From contig CAZPRQ010000002.1 in the NCBI GenBank assembly GCA_964589415.1, forward strand, positions 1 through 46,465: a stretch of 46,465 nucleotides of DNA, in the 5' to 3' direction. The notes under the pieces were generated by a model. That model had not been told where the DNA came from and searched no databases. It worked only from the letters and a program-made list of their open reading frames with translations. This DNA is from CAZPRQ01 sp964589415. GTDB lineage: Bacteria > Patescibacteriota > Doudnabacteria > UBA920. Shown here piece after piece: positions 39,136 through 46,465 of this stretch. The translations under genes and the position numbers were made by a program. Numbering within the stretch: the stretch's first letter is position 1; each line of letters starts with the position of its first letter.

Positions 39136-41292
39136 TTAAAACGGATATTCCTCATACCGTTCGTCCTCCGAGGCAGTGAGTTTTAAAAATGGGTCGCTTG
39201 GAGCAAGAGCGCCTTTAAAGTCAACCTGTTCTCCCGGCAACGCCCGTAGTATCCGCGAAGGCTGGTTATACTGAAAATTTCCAAACGCACGCCTATGGCG
39301 AGCATAAGTTAAGTGCAAATTTCGGCGAGCACGGGTTAACCCCACATACGCGAGGCGTATTTCTTCGGAAAGCTCCGCAGGATCCAAAAGTGAACGCGAA
39401 TGCGGCAATATTCCTTCCTCTAGCCCGGTTAAAAACACCGTGTCAAATTCCAAACCTTTAGCGCTATGCAGTGTCATAAGAGTAACACAGTCTTTTTCCC
39501 GGCTTTCGTCGGCTTCCGTAATAAGAGCGACTTCTTCCAAAAGTTTTTGAAGTGCGGATCGCCAACCCTCTGCCTGGTATTTTTCAGTTACGGTAAAAAG
39601 CTCTTCTACGTTTTCCCATCTGGCCTCCCCCATTTCAGTACCGTCTCTCAGCCACTGTTCATAATTGGAAGCTCTAACCGCGAGCTTAATAAGCGAAGTC
39701 AGGCTTTCCGTTTCAGGCACACTGGCAAGGCGGTCAATTAGCGCGAAAAAGTTGTCTACCGCGGCGCCAATTTTAGGACCAAATTTCACCTCACCCAGCC
39801 TCTTCCTAAACTCGGCCAGGCTTACCCCGTCCCTACCACTGGCAAAGTCCACAGTTCGGCCCATAATCAATTCCTTTATAAGAGTATATGTTTTTTCTCC
39901 AATACCGCGGGCCGGTTCGTTAAGCACCCTCTTTAAACAGATTATATCCTGGAAATTTAAAGCCAGCCTCAAATAGGCAAGAACGTCTTTTATTTCTTTA
40001 CGCTCGTAAAACCGCAATCCTCCCACAATTTGATACGGAATGCCGCTTTTAATAAATACCTCTTCCAGCGCGCGGGACTGCGCGTGGGTACGAAAGAGCA
40101 CGGCATAACCTATAAGCGGCTTATGATTTTTGGGAAGCTGAGGTAAAAACAAAAGCGGTGAAAGCCCTCCCGGACTTTTTCTTGCGGTTTTTTTTAAAAA
40201 ATGGTCGAGAATGGAAAAGCCCGCAGCCTCTTCTTCATTCGCCTCATATTCCGGCTCAACTGCCAGTCCGCCCGCGTTTTTTACTATGTGTTTGGCAATA
40301 AACATAGCTTCCGCCATTTCGTCTTCGAGCTCCCTAACCTGCACCTTCGGCCCCGCATCATTTTTTGTCCAAAGTGTTTTAGGTTTTTGCTCACTATTTA
40401 GTTCAATGACCTTCTGGGCGGCAGAAAGAATGTTTTTAGTACTACGGTAATTCTGTTCTAGTTTAATTACCTTGGCCTCGGCAAAATCTTCCTCAAAATT
40501 TAAAATGTTTCGAATATTACTTCCGCGGAAACCATAAATGCTTTGCGCGTCATCGCCCACTACAAACAAATTGTGGTGCTTGGCGGACAATAAATGCAAA
40601 AAGACATATTGGGCATGGTTAGTATCTTGGTATTCATCTACCAAAATATATTGGAAAATTTCCCTGTATTTTTCCAGTACTTGGGGAGCATTTTGGAAAA
40701 TTTTAACGGTTAACATTAACAGATCGTCAAAATCAAGCGCGTTCTGGCGGAATAAATAATTCTGATAGCGGCTATAAACTTCGCGAACCAAAATATGCAA
40801 GTCGGGGTCCAGACCAATCTTCATTTCTGCCGGAGTTTGAAGAATATTTTTTGCCGAAGAAATATACGCCCTAAACATAGAAGGCGAAAACCGTTTATCA
40901 ATTTGCAAATCCTGAATTATTTCCCGGACAATTTTTGCCTGGTCGTCACTGTCATATATAGTAAACCCCCTGGTATAACCCAATAACGCAATTTCTTCCC
41001 GCAATATTTTGGCGCAAATGGAATGGAAAGTGCCCATATAGCTGGTTTTAAAGGATGCTGAATTTACAGCCAACAAGGAGCGAATCCTTTCGGACATTTC
41101 CTTGGCCGCTTTATTGGTAAAGGTTAAGGCCAATATACGACCCGAGCTAACCAGCCCTTGCTCACACAAATAAGCAAAGCGAAAAGCCAGCACACGGGTT
41201 TTACCGCTGCCTGCCCCAGCCAATACCAAAACCGGCCCCATGGGAGCGGTTACAGCTTCGTATTGCTTTTCGTTTAAACTGGAAAAATCCAT
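39136..41292 (-). CDS. UvrD/PcrA-family superfamily 1 DNA helicase
   Basis: A 718-residue 3'-5' helicase. Motifs in order: LNEKQYEAV (Q motif), LAGAGSGKT (Walker A, 24-32), LALTFTNKAA (Ia), NALDFDDLL, YILVDEYQDTN (II), VVGDDAQSIYGFRGS (III), EQNYRSTKNIL (IV), VTLMTLHSAKGLEFDTVFL (V) and RLAYVGLTRARR (VI). This is the PcrA/UvrD set, used in nucleotide excision repair and fork maintenance; which of the two names applies cannot be decided here. A TATAAT at 41308-41303 lies only 10 bases before the start codon, so the transcript is probably nearly leaderless. An extra Ala/Glu-rich insertion is visible at about 330-375. Confidence 0.95.
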   Translation of the reverse strand: MDFSSLNEKQYEAVTAPMGPVLVLAGAGSGKTRVLAFRFAYLCEQGLVSSGRILALTFTNKAAKEMSERIRSLLAVNSASFKTSYMGTFHSICAKILREEIALLGYTRGFTIYDSDDQAKIVREIIQDLQIDKRFSPSMFRAYISSAKNILQTPAEMKIGLDPDLHILVREVYSRYQNYLFRQNALDFDDLLMLTVKIFQNAPQVLEKYREIFQYILVDEYQDTNHAQYVFLHLLSAKHHNLFVVGDDAQSIYGFRGSNIRNILNFEEDFAEAKVIKLEQNYRSTKNILSAAQKVIELNSEQKPKTLWTKNDAGPKVQVRELEDEMAEAMFIAKHIVKNAGGLAVEPEYEANEEEAAGFSILDHFLKKTARKSPGGLSPLLFLPQLPKNHKPLIGYAVLFRTHAQSRALEEVFIKSGIPYQIVGGLRFYERKEIKDVLAYLRLALNFQDIICLKRVLNEPARGIGEKTYTLIKELIMGRTVDFASGRDGVSLAEFRKRLGEVKFGPKIGAAVDNFFALIDRLASVPETESLTSLIKLAVRASNYEQWLRDGTEMGEARWENVEELFTVTEKYQAEGWRSALQKLLEEVALITEADESREKDCVTLMTLHSAKGLEFDTVFLTGLEEGILPHSRSLLDPAELSEEIRLAYVGLTRARRNLHLTYARHRRAFGNFQYNQPSRILRALPGEQVDFKGALAPSDPFLKLTASEDERYEEYPF

Positions 41293-41704
41293 ACTTGCAA
41301 TTATTATATCAGTTTAATAAGATGATATATAATAATCTTTTATACTGCTATTTATTGCTTATTTACAAGGATTTATATATTTTTCCTTGAATTTAAATGC
41401 TTTAAACCCCCTCCTGTGGATGAAAACCTTGTGTTGCCAAATCTGCCCTGCTAGACTGTCCTAAGGTTAGGAAAAAAGCTAAAAAAATCTTATCTTATAC
41501 AAACAATAATTAAACATATTTAAGGCTAACATAAGCGATAAATTGGCATTAATTATTATCCAATAAACGCTTTTTTATATTTTCCGGCATTTATACTTTG
41601 CCAAGAGCCTTATATATGTATTGTCCCGAGAGACCATTTGAAAATGAATCGGAAACGAACTTGGTCTTGCGGGCAAGGAGATAATTATTTCCGGCATTAG
41701 CATT
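41293..41704. other. 412-bp intergenic region between divergent genes
   Basis: No gene is supported here. The left end holds a TATAAT (41308-41303, minus strand) serving the helicase gene. The middle is AT-rich with a CTAAGGTTAG palindrome near 41460. The right end holds the folded leader at 41625-41673 and an AAGGAG at 41675-41680. No clear promoter for the cell-wall hydrolase is seen apart from TATATA near 41611. Confidence 0.6.
41625..41673 (+). promoter_or_regulatory. Folded RNA leader before the LysM-CHAP gene
   Basis: CCCG (41625-41628) and CGGG (41670-41673) enclose AGACC/GGTCT, inside which sit two hairpins: CATT-TGAA-AATG (41635-41646) and TCG-GAAA-CGA (41649-41658, a GNRA tetraloop). 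The junction ends 2 nt before an AAGGAG. I do not recognise it as the c-di-AMP ydaO class or another known riboswitch, but those often precede cell-wall hydrolases. Confidence 0.4.
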
Positions 41705-42931
41705 GTGCTGAGCAAAACCAAACAATTATTGGTTTGCGCGGCTTTTAAAGCCCAATATTACGGCAAAAAAACACTTTATCACCTGAGACTCAGAATTCCT
41801 CATTTAAAAAGGGCTCATATAAATACTTTTCCCGCCGTCCATTTGAAAAAAATGGATTGGTTAGATTTCTCTCTAAAATTCTCAAGCGAACTCCTGGTTT
41901 TAGGAATGGCCATAATTGTTATTGGTTTTAGCCTTATGACCTTCTCCAACATGGACGACTTCCAAGACAAAAGTCTTGCCGCGAAATTTTTAAGCTACCA
42001 CCCGGAGTTAAACAAACAGCTTTACGCAAAAAATACAACAATTAAAACCGTAGTCGTACGGCACCCGTCTTTTATTAATGAAGCTTTTGCCAATACTTTT
42101 GAGGGCTTAACGCCACAATCTTTTGACACTGAAAATATAGAGGCCGACAATACTTCAGTAATTTCCGACGAAGGATTAATTAAGCCGGACCCGGACAGCG
42201 TAAGCGCCTTAATTGCCAAACAAATTAAAGTATATGAGACCAAGCCAAACGATACGCTTGTATCCATTGCTTCCCAAAACGGCATAAGTGTTCAAACAAT
42301 AATGTGGGCCAACAAGCTAAGCTCACAAAACATAAAACCCGGTTGGTTTTTAGTAATACTACCCACAGACGGGGTTATGCATATAGCCAATTCCAACACA
42401 ACTTTACCTGATTTGGCAAAAAAATACTCCGGCAACTTGGAAACCATTATTTCATATAATGGTCTCGAAAATGCCGAGGATATAGACGCGGGACAAATTG
42501 TTATTATCCCGGGCGGTAAGCCGCAAACTCCCAAGCCGGCTCCCCTTCCTACCCGCCGCGCAAACGATGGCAAAGTAAACCCAAACGGAACTGTAAAACC
42601 CAAACTGGTAGACAATGGCACTGGCCACATTTTCCCCTGGGGCTACTGCACTTGGTATGTAGCCACGAGAGTTCACGTACCTTGGGGAGGTAACGCCAAA
42701 AACTGGCTGGCCAACGCCAAGGCCTATGGAGCGGTTATTTCCAACTCGCCCTCCGCCGGCAGCATAGTGGTTACAACGGATAATGCCCGTTACGGCCACG
42801 TAGCTTATGTTGAACGGGTAGACGACGGGCGCATATTGGTTTCAGAAATGAATTACGAAAAATTTGGAAAAACTAACCAACGCTGGATTTCCATAAGCAG
42901 CAAAACCATCCGCGGTTATATTTTGCCATAA
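41705..42931 (+). CDS. LysM-CHAP cell-wall hydrolase
   Basis: A 408-residue protein. A basic N-terminus is followed by a membrane helix at about 60-82 (LLVLGMAIIVIGFSLMTF). Two LysM modules follow: YETKPNDTLVSIASQNGISVQTIMWAN at about 178-225 and the next at about 230-275 (LPDLAKKYSGNLETIISYN). The C-terminal CHAP domain (about 305-408) has the catalytic cysteine in YCTWYVATR and the histidine in GHVAYVERV. CHAP enzymes cleave peptidoglycan as amidases or endopeptidases and LysM binds glycan chains. The reading frame used here starts with GTG at 41705, 24 nt after an AAGGAG at 41675-41680; an ATT at 41687 is better spaced, so the true start is uncertain. Confidence 0.88.
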   Translation: MLSKTKQLLVCAAFKAQYYGKKTLYHLRLRIPHLKRAHINTFPAVHLKKMDWLDFSLKFSSELLVLGMAIIVIGFSLMTFSNMDDFQDKSLAAKFLSYHPELNKQLYAKNTTIKTVVVRHPSFINEAFANTFEGLTPQSFDTENIEADNTSVISDEGLIKPDPDSVSALIAKQIKVYETKPNDTLVSIASQNGISVQTIMWANKLSSQNIKPGWFLVILPTDGVMHIANSNTTLPDLAKKYSGNLETIISYNGLENAEDIDAGQIVIIPGGKPQTPKPAPLPTRRANDGKVNPNGTVKPKLVDNGTGHIFPWGYCTWYVATRVHVPWGGNAKNWLANAKAYGAVISNSPSAGSIVVTTDNARYGHVAYVERVDDGRILVSEMNYEKFGKTNQRWISISSKTIRGYILP

Positions 42932-42955
42932 GTTAACTTCAATACTTAAACATAT

Positions 42956-43001
42956 AATTCCTCCCTTGGCTAGCTGGCGAGGGAGGAATTTTTTATTTTT
43001 T
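42956..43001 (+). terminator. Terminator of the LysM-CHAP gene
   Basis: AATTCCTCCCT (42956-42966) pairs perfectly with AGGGAGGAATT (42980-42990), followed by a T-rich tract. Confidence 0.9.
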
Positions 43002-43092
43002 CTTCTATTGACTACTCCCCCTCAACCTTGCTACTCTTTATTATTCCGCGAGCGTAGACAAACGACGTGGAATAGAAGGAGGAAAACCTCGA

Positions 43093-43440
43093 GTGAGCGT
43101 AAAATTGGAAACCCGTCAGGTGGGCGACGTAACTGTGGTTGATGCGAGCGGTCGGATCACGCTGGGGGAAGGTGCCGAGGCATTCCAAGAACTAATAGAG
43201 AAGTTGGTCGCTAGCGGCCATAAGAAAGTCCTGATCAACATGGGAGGCATTTCCTATATCGACAGCTCCGGCATCGGAGAGTTGGTGAACGGTTTCACCA
43301 CCGTGACCAACGCCGGCGGTCTGTTGAAGCTCCTGAACCTCGGCAAGCGAGTTTACAATTTATTGCAGACAACTAAGCTGCGTACAATATTCCAGACTTT
43401 TGACAACGAAGCCGCGGCCATCCGCAGCTTCTCGTCGTGA
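43093..43440 (+). CDS. STAS-domain anti-sigma-factor antagonist
   Basis: A 115-residue single STAS domain. VVDASGRITLGEGAEAF, then KVLINMGGISYIDSSGIGELV: the D-S-S-G loop at 57-60 is the phosphorylation site, with Ser58 aligning with the SpoIIAA site. LLKLLNLGKRVYNLLQTTKL and the FDNEAAAI tail complete the fold. Such proteins bind anti-sigma kinases and release sigma factors when dephosphorylated. No kinase or cognate sigma lies next to it. It has a GTG start with a strong GAAGGAGG (43075-43082), and GC-rich codons unlike the flanking genes. It stands alone between two terminators, a pattern consistent with acquisition by transfer. Confidence 0.92.
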   Translation: MSVKLETRQVGDVTVVDASGRITLGEGAEAFQELIEKLVASGHKKVLINMGGISYIDSSGIGELVNGFTTVTNAGGLLKLLNLGKRVYNLLQTTKLRTIFQTFDNEAAAIRSFSS

Positions 43441-43444
43441 AAAA

Positions 43445-43482
43445 GCGGGCCGGAAGAACTTTCCCGGCCCGCGCTTTTTTTT
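43445..43482 (+). terminator. Terminator of the STAS gene
   Basis: GCGGGCCGG (43445-43453) pairs with CCGGCCCGC (43464-43472), followed by GC and T8. Confidence 0.9.
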
Positions 43483-43586
43483 ATAACTTTTTACCTGTCA
43501 TCCCGGCCAGACTTAACTAAAGCTTCGTCGGGCGCGTCCGACCCTATAGTGAGATGGTGCCCATCTATTTCATCTATTAAAATAAC

Positions 43587-45437
43587 CTAATCAATTACCG
43601 CGCCGCCGCCATAACCACTATCCTCTACGTCTGACGTAGATAAATCTTCCGCCTTTCCACTAACCTGCAGGTTAGTGTAAGCATCCAGAGCGGTAAAACT
43701 TATGTCCTTTACAAGAGTTGGCGACTGGCCAACCTGGGAAGCATTGGCATTTAGAGTAACCTGGAATTCAAGGGTTCGAGCCGTGGTAAATACTCCGGTG
43801 TGCGCCGGCAACTGGCCCACATTCCAAATTAGCTTTCCGGTAGAAGGGTCAAAACTAATTTTTCCCGATTCCTGAGCATTTACGCTGGAAGCGTTAAAAC
43901 TGCCGGCCCCCAAAGGCAAAAATGCCGTAACTTGGGTATTGGTAAAATCATTTGAGGCATTTTTAAAACTTAATGAAATTTTATAAACACTGCTTTTCCC
44001 AGCTTGGGGCGGTTGACTGCCCGAAACAAATACCGCCCGGTCATTTAACTCCGCCGGACTGGTTATTTTTAAGCTTACCTGTTTGCCTGGAAAATACGTT
44101 TCGTATTCGTCAGATTTTATTTTGATACTGCTAATAATTTGTAAATTTTTTGACGAATCCTTGGTGGCCGGATTTTTTACCCTCACACCAAATGCCACGG
44201 TGCCTTGTTCGCCGGGATTTAAATTTTCCAATTGCGACACGCCGGAAGCGTTCCAGGTTATGGTGGAATTGTTTACTATCCCTCCTTCCGCCCTAATGCT
44301 GGAAAAATCCAAAGCTTTGGAGTCCAGCTGAATTTGGACAATTACTCCTCGGGCCGCGGTGGAAGCGTTATTATGATATTTAACCGAAAACGTCAGTTCA
44401 TCTCCGGGTTTTACCGCGTTTTCACTGGACAAATTTAAAACTTCCTGGCTAACAAGCAATGGCAAACTGGACAATACTGTTATTATACTGGCGGAATTTT
44501 GGGTGAAATAATCTCCATTATTCGACAAAATAAGAAATTCTACACCTAAGGTTTTGCTTTCCCCCGGGTTTGAATCCTTAAACGAACCTTGCAGCTGAAT
44601 TTTACCTTCCGCGTTTGGCTCTAAATCCGGCACATTCCAAATATTGTTACCAAGGTCAGGTTCCGGCTGAGCCGCGGCAAAAGCAAAACCATCGGGCAGC
44701 TGCAATTTTATGCGGGCATTGCCTACCCGCTCCATAGAATTATTTTTATAGGAAATTTCGTAAGTTACCAGTTGCGCGTTGTTGGTAGATTGCGGACCAA
44801 TTATATCAAGCGCTATTTGAGCTGCCACGAGCTTGACCGAAAAACGGCTTTCTTCGGAAAACGGCAAGCTGGAATTTGCCAACTTATAGTTTAGTTTGGC
44901 TTTCAATTCCTTTTGATCATTAACATTGCCGCTGGATTTTACTTTTATAATTACCGCCACATTTTGGTTGGGCAACAGCTCGGGAATTTTAAAAATTGTG
45001 CCGGAAAGATTTTGAGCTTTCGGACTGCTGCTTATATGCGAAAATCCGGAAGGATAGGTAATTTCCAGCTCCTGATCTTCCAGTTTCAAGCTATCCTTAT
45101 TCTCTACGCGAATTTTATATACAACTTCGCCTCCACTGGCAACAGTTTCCGGTGCGTCTATACTAAGAACAATATTTGCTTTTTCCGGACGCGTGGCCAA
45201 GTTCGGACGGAACGCGAAGTACGATAGCATACCAATAACACCCATTCCGGCTACCACTGCCCAAATATACCACTTATTGGATTGGTAAAAACCCGGCTCA
45301 GAGTTACCCTCACTTGTAGGGGCAGTTAAATTTTGCCGGTCAGAGGCGGTTAAAATGGGCTGCTCAATAGGCCGGGAAGTAAATTCAAAACCGGCTTCTT
45401 CTGAATTGATTTTTGGTTTCAAAGGTGTTTCTGCCAT
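43587..45437 (-). CDS. Membrane-anchored surface protein with Ig-like/DUF11-like repeats
   Basis: A 616-residue protein. A polar N-terminal tail (about 1-50), then a membrane helix at about 52-72 (WYIWAVVAGMGVIGMLSYFAF). The remaining 540 residues are beta-rich repeats of about 110-120: each opens with a G-x-x-V-x-Y-x-I-x-x-x-N pattern (VASGGEVVYKIRVENKD, AQLVTYEISYKNNS, VKPGDELTFSVKYHNNA, QAGKSSVYKISLSFKNAS) and contains a L-P-x-G-F segment. This is the DUF11/CARDB-like adhesin style. The end (DSGYGGGAVID) is glycine-rich. Being an N-terminally anchored type II membrane protein, the repeats face outward. Adhesion or envelope spacing is a family-based guess. It starts 9 bp after the recO stop. 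Confidence 0.75.
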   Translation of the reverse strand: MAETPLKPKINSEEAGFEFTSRPIEQPILTASDRQNLTAPTSEGNSEPGFYQSNKWYIWAVVAGMGVIGMLSYFAFRPNLATRPEKANIVLSIDAPETVASGGEVVYKIRVENKDSLKLEDQELEITYPSGFSHISSSPKAQNLSGTIFKIPELLPNQNVAVIIKVKSSGNVNDQKELKAKLNYKLANSSLPFSEESRFSVKLVAAQIALDIIGPQSTNNAQLVTYEISYKNNSMERVGNARIKLQLPDGFAFAAAQPEPDLGNNIWNVPDLEPNAEGKIQLQGSFKDSNPGESKTLGVEFLILSNNGDYFTQNSASIITVLSSLPLLVSQEVLNLSSENAVKPGDELTFSVKYHNNASTAARGVIVQIQLDSKALDFSSIRAEGGIVNNSTITWNASGVSQLENLNPGEQGTVAFGVRVKNPATKDSSKNLQIISSIKIKSDEYETYFPGKQVSLKITSPAELNDRAVFVSGSQPPQAGKSSVYKISLSFKNASNDFTNTQVTAFLPLGAGSFNASSVNAQESGKISFDPSTGKLIWNVGQLPAHTGVFTTARTLEFQVTLNANASQVGQSPTLVKDISFTALDAYTNLQVSGKAEDLSTSDVEDSGYGGGAVID

Positions 45438-45446
45438 ATGCTTATA

Positions 45447-46157
45447 TTATAACATATTAAGAAAGGCATCCGACTTTACTTTCCTCTCCATATGAAATTC
45501 CATAAACGCGGAAATAAGCTGGTTCATATAGCCGGCACTAATACGCAAGCCTGAAAGCTCTGGCCAACTGGCCTCATGTAAAGTTAAGAATGCACTGGCA
45601 TCGGCCGGTGTAACAGTCATGGCGTCCGCGGAAATATTTTCTACAAACCCGCCTTGGGTGCTGCTAAAAGCAAGATTACCGGATAAAGGCATTTCCGGAG
45701 GCTTGATGGTATACCCTAACTCTTCCAAAAAATGGATTTTAAATTTTACCAACCCATAAACTAAACATTCCGGTTTATCCGCGTTCTTGTTTAAATATTC
45801 CAAAAAATTGTCCAATAAATCATAAAGCTTGGAATTTACCTGTTCGTCAGGAGTAAATTTTATTACGCTTTCCAAAGCATAATAAGCATTGACAGTCGCG
45901 GCCAAATTTTCGCGCAAACGCGCGTAAGCCTTTAATACCTGCGCTCCAATAATTTTTGGCAAGCGGCTACCTGCCAATTGCAAATTCAAGCAATACAAAG
46001 TCTGCAAGCTGGGGGCAAGCTTGCTTTTGGGTAATTTGACCGATTTGGCCAAGGCGCGAATTTTACCATTTTCCCTCGAATAAAAAGTTACCAATTCATC
46101 GCCCTCACCGAGCGGCTGTTTTTTTAAAACTATGGCGGTGTATGTTGTGTTAGGCAT
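45447..46157 (-). CDS. recO: DNA repair protein RecO
   Basis: A 236-residue protein, the normal RecO size. The N-terminal OB-fold starts TYTAIVLKKQPLGEGDELVTFYSRENGKIRALAKSVKLPKSK, the hallmark of the family. The helical C-terminal part has YYALESVIKFTPDEQVNSKLYDLLDNFLEYL and KFKIHFLEELGY. The four-cysteine zinc finger of some RecO proteins is not present. The start at 46157 is chosen because the upstream codons in frame (from 46229) have no family match. RecO loads RecA onto SSB-coated DNA together with RecR. Confidence 0.9.
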   Translation of the reverse strand: MPNTTYTAIVLKKQPLGEGDELVTFYSRENGKIRALAKSVKLPKSKLAPSLQTLYCLNLQLAGSRLPKIIGAQVLKAYARLRENLAATVNAYYALESVIKFTPDEQVNSKLYDLLDNFLEYLNKNADKPECLVYGLVKFKIHFLEELGYTIKPPEMPLSGNLAFSSTQGGFVENISADAMTVTPADASAFLTLHEASWPELSGLRISAGYMNQLISAFMEFHMERKVKSDAFLNML

Positions 46158-46253
46158 GCCGTGCTTGAAATAAATATAATCCGAATACTGCAAATAGAAA
46201 CAGCTCAAATACATACATGACCGATACAAATTATTTTGTTTGTGTCCATTCGG

Positions 46254-46284
46254 GTCATTCGCCTGCCTTCCGCAGGTAGGGATT
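46254..46284. repeat. Dispersed palindromic repeat (CCTGCCTACC family), copy 2
   Basis: 29 of 31 bases are identical to 27545-27575. It is followed in both places by a TTAT-CGGATT sequence. Confidence 0.65.
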
Positions 46285-46303
46285 CTTGTTATCCGGATTA
46301 TAT

Positions 46304-46465
46304 AGGACTTACGCGTTTGGCCAAATCGGGGTCCCCATTCTCCTGCTTGGCAGGAATGGGGTGATAAATCGGGGTCCCCATTCTTCTGCTTGGCAGGAAT
46401 GGGGTGATTAATACGAGGCGTTTTTTGCGGATTTTATGAGGCGTAGTTTAACTACGACGAATAAA
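46304..46465. mobile_element. MITE-like element, copy 3 (cut by the window end), with tandem 43-bp insert
   Basis: Begins AGGACTTACGCGTTTGGCCAA at 46304. Two 43-bp units, 46323-46365 and 46366-46408, differ at one base, and each contains CCCCATTC/GAATGGGG arms. The rest (GAGGCGTTTTTTGCGG, TTTTATGAGGCGTAG and TTTAACTACG) is the reverse-complement match of the interior of copy 1. The right end lies outside the window. Confidence 0.65.

Noticed and set aside
46323..46408. CRISPR array
   Set aside because: The two 43-bp units are directly adjacent with no spacer, and no cas gene is nearby; the Cas2-like domain at 172-819 belongs to a PaaX-like protein.

Overview
The window looks like a chromosomal scaffold from a Patescibacteria / Candidate Phyla Radiation (CPR) bacterium. 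The clues are the gene repertoire (a PrgI/VirB4/VirB6-type secretion locus full of family-poor exported proteins, a PaaX/Cas2-like regulator, an ECF sigma factor paired with a DUF5667 membrane protein), tight packing, mostly absent Shine-Dalgarno sequences and moderate to low GC. The lineage cannot be fixed from sequence alone: there is no rRNA. Two runs of exactly 100 N (12781-12880, 21888-21987) are scaffolding gaps, so the two genes read across them are provisional.

Region 1 (1-10030) is the most interesting part. It holds four paralogues (one truncated by the window edge) ending in the phosphohistidine 'mobile' domain of PEP-utilising enzymes, and a separate 313-residue protein that is only the ATP-binding domain of PEP synthase / pyruvate phosphate dikinase. 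Together they have the parts of one dikinase cut into separate genes: one ATP-grasp half and several carriers with different N-terminal substrate regions. Interspersed are an APH-like kinase, a divergent carbamoyltransferase and a PaaX/Cas2-like regulator. Three long palindromes sharing the core GTTCGCAATTGCGAAC (one copy diverged) lie before the regulator, before the kinase/carrier block and before the ATP-grasp gene, which suggests one regulon. A GC-richer M20 amidohydrolase with a consensus promoter sits inside this region on the other strand.

Region 2 (10031-18204) carries the sigma/anti-sigma-like pair, a chain of RNA hairpins ending in a terminator, tRNA-Ser(UGA), tRNA-Arg(CCG), a nucleotidyltransferase-like gene, a Ham1-type pyrophosphatase, recG, and two small genes with unusually strong ribosome binding sites (a DksA/TraR zinc finger and a four-Cys protein behind a structured leader). 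A perfect 42-bp palindrome lies upstream of the DksA-like gene.

Region 3 (18207-37397, minus strand) is radA followed upstream by a type IV secretion/pilus-like locus. In transcription order it has three small exported or membrane proteins, a VirB6/TrbL-like giant, two helical proteins, PrgI, a VirB4 N-terminal-like protein, a four-helix-bundle (S23-type) pseudogene with one in-frame TGA, the VirB4 ATPase, and a lytic-transglycosylase-containing protein. MITE-like elements with AGGACTTACGCG ends interrupt it twice, and a third copy lies at the window end.

Region 4 (37498-46465) has a DUF192 lipoprotein, rsmA, a UvrD/PcrA helicase, a LysM-CHAP cell-wall hydrolase behind a folded leader, a GC-richer STAS protein, a surface protein with Ig-like/DUF11-like repeats and recO. 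Two divergent gene pairs (around 7365 and 37523) place both promoters on one overlapping -35 box, each with 17-bp spacers.
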